Positions 53,269-58,627 of a DNA stretch of 58,627 bases are shown in pieces (position 1 is the first letter of the stretch; each line of letters opens with the position of its first letter). Both the position numbers and the translations under genes were made by a program. The DNA comes from Salinivirgaceae bacterium (GTDB lineage: Bacteria > Bacteroidota > Bacteroidia > Bacteroidales > SZUA-534). The notes under the pieces are model-generated. The model was not told where the DNA came from. It worked only from the letters and a program-made list of their open reading frames with translations, and made no database searches. The stretch covers positions 1 through 58,627 of the forward strand of contig JAFYYA010000037.1 of NCBI GenBank assembly GCA_017557785.1, given 5' to 3'.

Positions 53269-53302
53269 AAAAAAAACAGGCGGAAGAAAACCAACCGCCT
53301 GT
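53269..53302 (-). terminator. Terminator of the Spy-like gene
   Basis: A perfect stem ACAGGCGG/CCGCCTGT with an 11-base loop, followed on the minus strand by a run of seven T. Confidence 0.85.
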
Positions 53303-53324
53303 ATCCAAATCAGTTAAGCAACTA

Positions 53325-53693
53325 TTAGAAGCCGCCACCGCCCCAGTTACGACGCATCTCTTGCTGGTGCTCATCCCATTTTTTGTATTGCTCAGGGGTG
53401 AGGATTTCCTGCAGTTTCTTGTTCTGCTCTTCCTGCATTTTGCCGAACTCGCTCATGTCGGGTTGGCCACCGCCTTGGAACATCTTCTGCATTTTCTCGC
53501 CTTGCTCTTTGTAAACAACAAGCACTTTGTTGTACTGGTCGTCAGTCAGGTTAACAGTCTGTTTCATCTGGTCAGCCTGCATTTTTGCCATTTCGTCTGG
53601 TGAAGGCATTTGACCCATTTGCGCATTGGCAATGTTCACACCCAATACGAGCGCCAAGCTCATGATTGCGGTTCTAAAAAAATTCTTTTTCAT
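53325..53693 (-). CDS. Spy/CpxP-like periplasmic protein (DUF4890 type)
   Basis: A 122-residue protein with a signal peptide (cleaved after ANA near residue 24). The mature part is helical and Met/Gln/Lys-rich. It has two LTxxQ-like motifs, LTDDQYNKV (about 49-57) and LTPEQYKKW (about 97-105), as in Spy/CpxP periplasmic chaperones, and a Gly-rich end (WGGGGF). A role in envelope stress is inferred from the family. It is monocistronic with a strong terminator. Confidence 0.85.
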   Translation of the reverse strand: MKKNFFRTAIMSLALVLGVNIANAQMGQMPSPDEMAKMQADQMKQTVNLTDDQYNKVLVVYKEQGEKMQKMFQGGGQPDMSEFGKMQEEQNKKLQEILTPEQYKKWDEHQQEMRRNWGGGGF

Positions 53694-54166
53694 AAAAAAT
53701 AAAATTTAGAGTTATTAAATAGTATCGGCAAAACGCCGGTATTTTCAAAACACTGATGTAAAAGTATAGAATGTTGAAAAACAAGGCAAGCAACTCTCGA
53801 CTAAAAAATGATTTTTGCCGATACATATCCCCAAACGGCTTACGAGCCGACAAAATGAGCCATTTTTGGTCTAAATGGCTAAAAAATGCCGATAAAACGG
53901 GATGTATAAGTGCGAAAAAGACAATAGGAGTTGTTGTGTAATTATTTGATTACCAATAGAGTCGTAATAACAAGGTTTGACACTCTAAGTGATGACGAAA
54001 CCGACAAAAAAGCAGATTATGGATGAAAAGATTTTCACACAAAAAAGGTCGGTTTTCATCGGCTTCGTTTTTGCTCCCCTTGTCCCGATAGTTATCGAGG
54101 TTCTCCTATATAGAAATTTTCGATGGAGGGCTGTATATCACAATATTAAAAATCATAAAAACAAAA
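53694..54166. other. Intergenic region with several hairpins and a tRNA-end-like copy
   Basis: No supportable gene. The sequence holds an AGCCATTT/AAATGGCT hairpin (53858-53880), a CGGCT/AGCCG hairpin near 53836-53849, and a partial copy of the tRNA-Asn 3' flank at 54040-54081 (AAAAAAGGTCG, then TTGCTCCCCTT). A TCCCGATAGTTATCGAG palindrome-like unit lies at 54083-54099. A small RNA cannot be excluded. Confidence 0.45.
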
Positions 54167-54189
54167 AAGGTCGATTCATCATCGACCTT
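54167..54189 (-). terminator. Terminator of tRNA-Asn
   Basis: A perfect 9-bp stem, AAGGTCGAT/ATCGACCTT, with a 5-base loop, T-rich on the minus strand, just after the tRNA 3' end. Confidence 0.85.
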
Positions 54190-54193
54190 CTTG

Positions 54194-54267
54194 CTCCCCT
54201 TCTTGGACTTGAACCAAGGACCCCCTGATTAACAGTCAGGTGCTCTAACCAACTGAGCTAAAGAGGA
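54194..54267 (-). tRNA. tRNA-Asn(GTT)
   Basis: A 74-base cloverleaf on the minus strand with acceptor TCCTCTT/AAGGGGA (one T-G pair), D-arm TAGCTCAGTTGGTTAGAGCA, anticodon stem CCTGA/TCAGG around CTGTTAA (anticodon GTT), and T-arm TTGGTTCAAGTCCAA. CCA is not encoded. Confidence 0.97.
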
Positions 54268-54410
54268 ATTTTCCAACAATCTCGGATAACCCCTTAATTG
54301 CGGGTGCAAAAATAGACGCGCGTTTTTAATTTGCAAAACTTTTTTCAAAAAAAACTGATGGCGTCTTAAAACATTTTGATGATTCGAATTTCGGTTGTTT
54401 CTTTGTTCGT

Positions 54411-55544
54411 ATGAGATTTGCAGATATTATAGGGCAAGACGACATCAAGCGGCACTTGATTGGCACGGTTAAAGAGAACCGCATCAGCCATGCGCAGATG
54501 TTTTTGGGGCGCGAAGGTTTCGGCTCGCTTCCGCTGGCCATCGCCTATGCGCAATACATCAACTGCCAGCACCGGACCGACAGCGATTCGTGCGGCGAGT
54601 GTCCAAGTTGCCGGCAGATTTCACAACTGGCCTTCCCCGACCTGCATTTTGTGTTCCCTGTCCCGACAGCAGGGTCTGAAGATAAGAGCGTGAGCGATAA
54701 CTTCTTCGACAAATGGTCGGAATTCATAAAGCAGAAACCGTACGGTAATTATCAGCAGTGGCTCGATTTTGTTGGGGCCGGCAACTCGCAAGGACTCATC
54801 CGCGTTAAAGAGAGCAACGAGATTATCCGCAAACTCTCGATGAAGACCTTCAATGCCGAGTATAAGATAATGATTATCTGGATGCCAGAGAAGATGCACC
54901 CCGATGCCGCCAACAAACTGCTTAAACTCATTGAAGAGCCTTATCCGAAAACATTGTTTCTGCTTGTGGCCGAAAGTGCCGAGTTCATCTTGCCAACCAT
55001 AATCTCGCGCACACAACTTGTGAGAGTTTCACGCATTGCCGACAGCGACATCAAAGCCGGTCTTCAGCAACGTGCTGGTATTAGTGAGAATGCTGCCGAG
55101 AAAATCGCCAGCATCAGCGAAGGCAATTTTGGAAAGGCTCTGGAATACTGCGATCATACGGCTGATCTGGCTCAGAATCTCGAATTCTTTATGAAACTGA
55201 TGCGCACCAGTTACTCGTTCAAGGCACCTGATATGATAGCCCTTGCCGAAGAACTCGGCGCACTGGGGCGCGAGAAGCAGAAAGCCTTCCTGACATATTG
55301 TGAGCGGATGGTGCGCGAGAATCTGATTATGAACCGCCATCTTGAAAAAATGACGCATCTGACAGACGATGAAGGAAATTTTGCACAAAAATTCTCGCGG
55401 TTCATTCATCCGCAAAATTCCATGCTCATTGCTGAAGCGCTCGACAAGGCCATCTACCACATTTCGCGCAATGCAAGTACAAAAATAGTATTCATGGACA
55501 CCATCATCACGCTGGCGCGATGCCTGCGTATGCCTGCCGAATAA
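54411..55544 (+). CDS. holB: DNA polymerase III subunit delta'
   Basis: A clamp-loader subunit of the replicative polymerase; 377 residues. It opens MRFADIIGQDDIKRHLIGTV and NRISHAQMFLGREGFGSLPL, where the P-loop lysine is absent, as expected for delta', which does not hydrolyse ATP. A zinc-binding cluster, CGECPSCRQI, lies at about 63-72. EKMHPDAANKLLKLIEEPYPKTLFLLV (about 162-188) and TIISRTQLVRVSRI (about 199-212) are the standard AAA+ sensor region. Unlike in many Bacteroidetes, ricT and gldH are not next to it. The small membrane-protein gene follows by 11 bases. Confidence 0.93.
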   Translation: MRFADIIGQDDIKRHLIGTVKENRISHAQMFLGREGFGSLPLAIAYAQYINCQHRTDSDSCGECPSCRQISQLAFPDLHFVFPVPTAGSEDKSVSDNFFDKWSEFIKQKPYGNYQQWLDFVGAGNSQGLIRVKESNEIIRKLSMKTFNAEYKIMIIWMPEKMHPDAANKLLKLIEEPYPKTLFLLVAESAEFILPTIISRTQLVRVSRIADSDIKAGLQQRAGISENAAEKIASISEGNFGKALEYCDHTADLAQNLEFFMKLMRTSYSFKAPDMIALAEELGALGREKQKAFLTYCERMVRENLIMNRHLEKMTHLTDDEGNFAQKFSRFIHPQNSMLIAEALDKAIYHISRNASTKIVFMDTIITLARCLRMPAE

Positions 55545-55555
55545 AATCTGCTGCA

Positions 55556-55936
55556 ATGGATAACAGAGTTGTTAAATCGATTACAGGCGTGCTGGTGATT
55601 CCGGCCGCTCATTTTTTGGCTGCGGTGCTTTGGCCGTCGTTTGTAAAGATTCAGATACCGCACCTGCTGCTCATTTACGGTATTCTGGGCGCACTCACCG
55701 TGCTGCATCTGTTTGTGGTGCGGATTGTGGCGCAACGCCACCGCCAGCAGGCAGCAATGATTGTGATGGCGCTGAACATGCTTAAAATGCTGCTGAGTGT
55801 CATTCTGCTGTTTGTGGTAGTTGTCCCCTTCACGGGAAAAAGCGGCGCCGTGGGCGTCAACTTTGCCGTAGCCTACGTTTTCTATCTTGTTTTCGATTCA
55901 CAGATTGTGATACTGTTGCTGAACGGCCGGGATTGA
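55556..55936 (+). CDS. Small four-helix membrane protein
   Basis: A 126-residue integral membrane protein with four predicted segments (about 9-28, 35-54, 70-90 and 98-118). There is no recognised domain; the short loops have Lys/Arg residues (HRQQA, KSGAVG). The ATG at 55556 is taken because the open frame upstream is inside holB. It starts 11 bases after holB and ends convergent with rlmB, 4 bases away. Function unknown. Confidence 0.7.
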   Translation: MDNRVVKSITGVLVIPAAHFLAAVLWPSFVKIQIPHLLLIYGILGALTVLHLFVVRIVAQRHRQQAAMIVMALNMLKMLLSVILLFVVVVPFTGKSGAVGVNFAVAYVFYLVFDSQIVILLLNGRD

Positions 55937-55940
55937 GCGT

Positions 55941-56696
55941 CTATCCCCGCTGACGTACGACTTCGTACAGCAGGACCGCAGCGGCGGCTGAAACATTGAG
56001 CGATTCAATTTCGCCAAGAATCGGAATCTTAACCAATGGTTCGCAAAGACGCATCACTTCGTCGCTCAGACCAGTGTCTTCAGCGCCCATTACTAGACAA
56101 ACCGGTCCCGTAAGGTCTTGATTATAATAGAAATTGTCGGTTTTTTCGGTTGCACCGCACACTTTCAATCCCGAATCCATCAGCGTTTGTAATGTCTTTT
56201 TCATCGACGATGTGCGGCAGATGGGAACCTTATGCAGAGCACCGGCCGAAGTCTTAACGGCATCGGGACCAATGCGTGACGCGCCTTTCTCCGGAACCAC
56301 AATGGCGTCCACTCCGGCGCATTCCGCCGAACGGACAATGGCACCGAAATTACGAACATCGGTAACACCGTCGAGAGCAACAATAAACGGCATTTTCCCG
56401 TTTTCGAACGCTTGAGCCACAACATCCTCAACCTTGCAAAAAGCTATCGGCGACATAAGAGCTATAACTCCCTGATGGTTTTTGCGGGTTATGCGGTCGA
56501 GACGCTCAACAGGCACACGCTGAACGGGAATATTGTTCTGGCGGATTAGCTCCGTGAGTTCCTGCGTCAGATCGTTGTTCTGGCCGATTTTCATCAAAAT
56601 TTTATCGACCTGCTTGCCAAACCTGATAGCTTCAATTATGGCGCGAATACCGAAGATATAATCATCGGTGTGGCGGTTTTGATTCTGTTGCTCCAT
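55941..56696 (-). CDS. rlmB: 23S rRNA (guanosine-2'-O)-methyltransferase RlmB (TrmH family)
   Basis: Methylates the 2'-hydroxyl of a guanosine in 23S rRNA (G2251 in E. coli); 251 residues. The N-terminal substrate-binding domain (about 10-85) has DYIFGIRAIIEAIRFGKQVD. The SPOUT catalytic domain has DGVTDVRNFGAIVRSAECAG (about 110-129), VCLVMGAEDTGLSDEVMRLC (about 194-213) and IPILGEIESLNVSAAAAVLL (about 218-237), including the residues that form the trefoil knot and bind S-adenosylmethionine. It lies 23 bases after ileS and may be co-transcribed. Confidence 0.94.
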   Translation of the reverse strand: MEQQNQNRHTDDYIFGIRAIIEAIRFGKQVDKILMKIGQNNDLTQELTELIRQNNIPVQRVPVERLDRITRKNHQGVIALMSPIAFCKVEDVVAQAFENGKMPFIVALDGVTDVRNFGAIVRSAECAGVDAIVVPEKGASRIGPDAVKTSAGALHKVPICRTSSMKKTLQTLMDSGLKVCGATEKTDNFYYNQDLTGPVCLVMGAEDTGLSDEVMRLCEPLVKIPILGEIESLNVSAAAAVLLYEVVRQRG

Positions 56697-56719
56697 ACAG
56701 CGGCCTATACTAAGTTATT

Positions 56720-58627
56720 CTAAACCTTCTCAACCGTAACAAACAGATTCACATCGTCTTCGATGTCAATAGTGATAGCATTGTCAGCATTCAAATCTTT
56801 TACAACCTCGATTTTGTTGGCGAGCGTCTGACTTGCAATGTATTGCCCAAAGGCCTCGATGGCGCCGTTTGAGTAGGCGTTGTCCGAGATGCGGATGTTG
56901 ATTTTGTCCGTTACCTCGAAGCCGCTGTCCTTGCGGATATTCTGAATGCGGTTTACAAGTTCGCGGGCCACACCCTCGTTCTTCAGTTCGTCGGTCAGAG
57001 TGATGTCGAGAGCCACGGTGAGCGTGCCCTCGTTGGTCACAAGCCAGCCAGGAATGTCTTCCGACACAATCTCAACGTCGGTGCGGACAAGCGTGATGGT
57101 CTCGCCCTCAACCTTAATGTCGAACTTCTCGTCGGCCTCAAGTTGGGCGATATCCTCTTGCGACATTTGGGCGATGGCGGCCGAAATCTGTTTCATAATC
57201 TTGCCGTACTTCGGTCCCAGAACCTTGAAATCGGGTTTGATGCGCTTAACCAGAATGCCCGTTGTATTTTCCAGAAGTTCAATCTCTTTCACATTCACTT
57301 CGGTCATAATTATCGGCTTGACCGCCTCAAGCTGACGGCGCATTGTCTCGTTGTGGATGGGCACCATAATCTTGCTCAATGGCTGACGAACCTTCAGGCT
57401 CACTTTTCGGCGAAGACCGAGAACCATTGATGATATGCGCTGTGCCAGTGCCATACGCTCCTCAAGGTCGGTGTCGATGGCCGACGCGTCGGCTTTGGGG
57501 AACTGCGCAAGGTGAACCGATGTGGCGGCGCGGCCAGTGGCCGATGTCAGGTCGCGGAAAAGACGGTCCATATAGAACGGCGCGATTGGACTGCCCAGAA
57601 CGGCCACCGTCTCAAGGCAGGTGTAGAGTGTCTGATAGGCGGCAATCTTGTCGTTGTCGTACTGTCCGCCCCAGAAGCGTTTGCGGTTCAGACGCACATA
57701 CCAGTTGCTCAAGTTGTCGATGACGAAATCCTGAATGGCGCGGCCCGCGCGGGTTGGCTCGTAGTTGTCGAGAGCGTCCTGAACCTCGTTAATCAGCGAG
57801 TTCAAGAGCGACAGAATCCAACGGTCAATCTCGGGGCGCTCGGCCAGCGGAATGTCCTTCTCACGGTAAGTGAAACCGTCGACATTCGCGTAAAGCGCAA
57901 AGAAACTGTATGTGTTATAGAGAGTTCCGAAGAACTTGCGTTTAACCTCGTCAACGCCTTCAATATCGAATTTCAGGTTGTCCCACGGCTGCGCGTTGGT
58001 AATCATATACCAGCGAAGCGGGTCGGAACCGTATTTCTCGATTGTCGAGAACGGGTCGACGGCGTTGCCCAGACGTTTCGACATTTTGCTGCCGTTCTTG
58101 TCGAGCACAAGGCCGTTCGAGATGATGTTCTTGAAGGCCACCTTGCCGTTAATCATTGTGCTGATGGCGTGCAGAGTGTAGAACCAGCCGCGTGTTTGGT
58201 CGACACCTTCGGCAATGAAGTCGGCGGGATAGAGCGAGTTGAAATCGTCTTTGTGCTCAAACGGCCAGTGGCGCTGTGCGAACGGCATTGCGCCCGAATC
58301 GAACCAGACGTCAATCAGGTCTTTCTCGCGGTACATTGGTTTTCCGCTTGGCGCGACAAGCACCACAGCGTCGATGTACGGGCGGTGCAGGTCGATTTTA
58401 TCGTAGTTCTCCTGCGAGTAGTCGCCAACCTTGAAGCCCTTGGCCGTGTACGGATTCTCTTTCATAACGCCTGCGGCCACAGCCTTGTCGATTTCGTTGC
58501 AGAGTTCCTCAACAGAGCCGATGCAGAGTTGCTCGGCGCCGTCGTCGGTGCGCCAGATTGGCAGCGGCGTGCCCCAATAGCGCGAGCGGCTCAAGTTCCA
58601 GTCGTTGATGTTCTCGAGCCATTTGCC
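56720..58627 (-). CDS. ileS: Isoleucyl-tRNA synthetase, C-terminal part
   Basis: Charges tRNA-Ile with isoleucine; class I synthetase. Only the last 635 codons are in the window; the open frame continues past base 58627 without a start. The visible part begins GKWLENINDWNLSRSRYWG, an internal stretch before the catalytic site. KMSKRLGNAVDPF carries the KMSKS motif, and PADFIAEGVDQTRGWFYTLH is the adjacent conserved block. The anticodon-binding domain follows, with a long C-terminal extension (LVTNEGTLTVALDITLTDELKNEG) typical of Bacteroidetes enzymes. Confidence 0.96.
   Translation of the reverse strand, partial: GKWLENINDWNLSRSRYWGTPLPIWRTDDGAEQLCIGSVEELCNEIDKAVAAGVMKENPYTAKGFKVGDYSQENYDKIDLHRPYIDAVVLVAPSGKPMYREKDLIDVWFDSGAMPFAQRHWPFEHKDDFNSLYPADFIAEGVDQTRGWFYTLHAISTMINGKVAFKNIISNGLVLDKNGSKMSKRLGNAVDPFSTIEKYGSDPLRWYMITNAQPWDNLKFDIEGVDEVKRKFFGTLYNTYSFFALYANVDGFTYREKDIPLAERPEIDRWILSLLNSLINEVQDALDNYEPTRAGRAIQDFVIDNLSNWYVRLNRKRFWGGQYDNDKIAAYQTLYTCLETVAVLGSPIAPFYMDRLFRDLTSATGRAATSVHLAQFPKADASAIDTDLEERMALAQRISSMVLGLRRKVSLKVRQPLSKIMVPIHNETMRRQLEAVKPIIMTEVNVKEIELLENTTGILVKRIKPDFKVLGPKYGKIMKQISAAIAQMSQEDIAQLEADEKFDIKVEGETITLVRTDVEIVSEDIPGWLVTNEGTLTVALDITLTDELKNEGVARELVNRIQNIRKDSGFEVTDKINIRISDNAYSNGAIEAFGQYIASQTLANKIEVVKDLNADNAITIDIEDDVNLFVTVEKV

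Noticed and set aside
53989-54228. A 79-codon frame overlapping the tRNA-Asn region
   Set aside because: It runs through a terminator and into the tRNA on the opposite strand and has no family resemblance.

Overview
The window looks like a chromosomal segment of an anaerobic Bacteroidetes bacterium, most likely of the order Bacteroidales. The evidence is: promoters of the Bacteroidetes type (TTG/TTTG, about 19 bases, TAnnTTTG) in front of tRNAs and several genes; lineage-typical genes (gldH, a DUF4834 protein, an S46 dipeptidyl peptidase, a T9SS-like C-terminal tail on a metallocarboxypeptidase, an OMP_b-brl type barrel); pyruvate:ferredoxin oxidoreductase and a membrane pyrophosphatase, both common in anaerobes; and the absence of strong Shine-Dalgarno sequences.

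Layout. 1-738: start of nifJ, cut by the window edge. 739-6950: an accessory region with a REP-associated transposase (RAYT) and its palindromes, a KilA-N protein behind a 24-bp palindrome, a structured non-coding stretch, and a truncated polymorphic toxin with a translationally coupled putative immunity gene. 7018-13071: a minus-strand core block (PAP2-like membrane protein, RNase R, winged-helix protein, then hppA). 13326-21787: a type I restriction-modification island in the order hsdR, rhuM, GIY-YIG nuclease, zinc-ribbon protein, hsdS, hsdM. It is threaded with hairpin repeats that share an 11-base loop and have covarying stems. 21863-32002: core metabolism and translation (YkgJ-like protein, dxs, S41 protease, tex, C_GCAxxG_C_C protein, coiled-coil protein, trpS, heptose kinase; then trmB, gldH and ricT on the minus strand). 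33898-40288: tRNA-Gly, tRNA-Leu(TAA), PBP1A, a large beta-propeller-like protein, two small membrane proteins, tRNA-Leu(CAA). 40489-50480: secreted protein, deoC, OmpA-like lipoprotein, S46 peptidase, outer-membrane barrel, crcB, AspT-like transporter with a divergent LysR regulator, PfkB kinase. 50544-58627: secreted M14 carboxypeptidase, Spy-like protein, tRNA-Asn, holB, small membrane protein, rlmB, and the 3' part of ileS.

Most of the window is ordinary housekeeping sequence. The interesting parts are the two repeat systems. One is a RAYT whose own reading frame has absorbed a pair of its probable target palindromes. The other is a cluster of hairpins (loop TCGACAAGCTC or its complement) packed around and inside a GIY-YIG nuclease gene and the hsdS 3' end, where translated repeats form the C-terminal tails of both proteins. 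The second cluster resembles a REP/transposase-like partnership, with a GIY-YIG enzyme as the candidate partner. That link is inference from position only.
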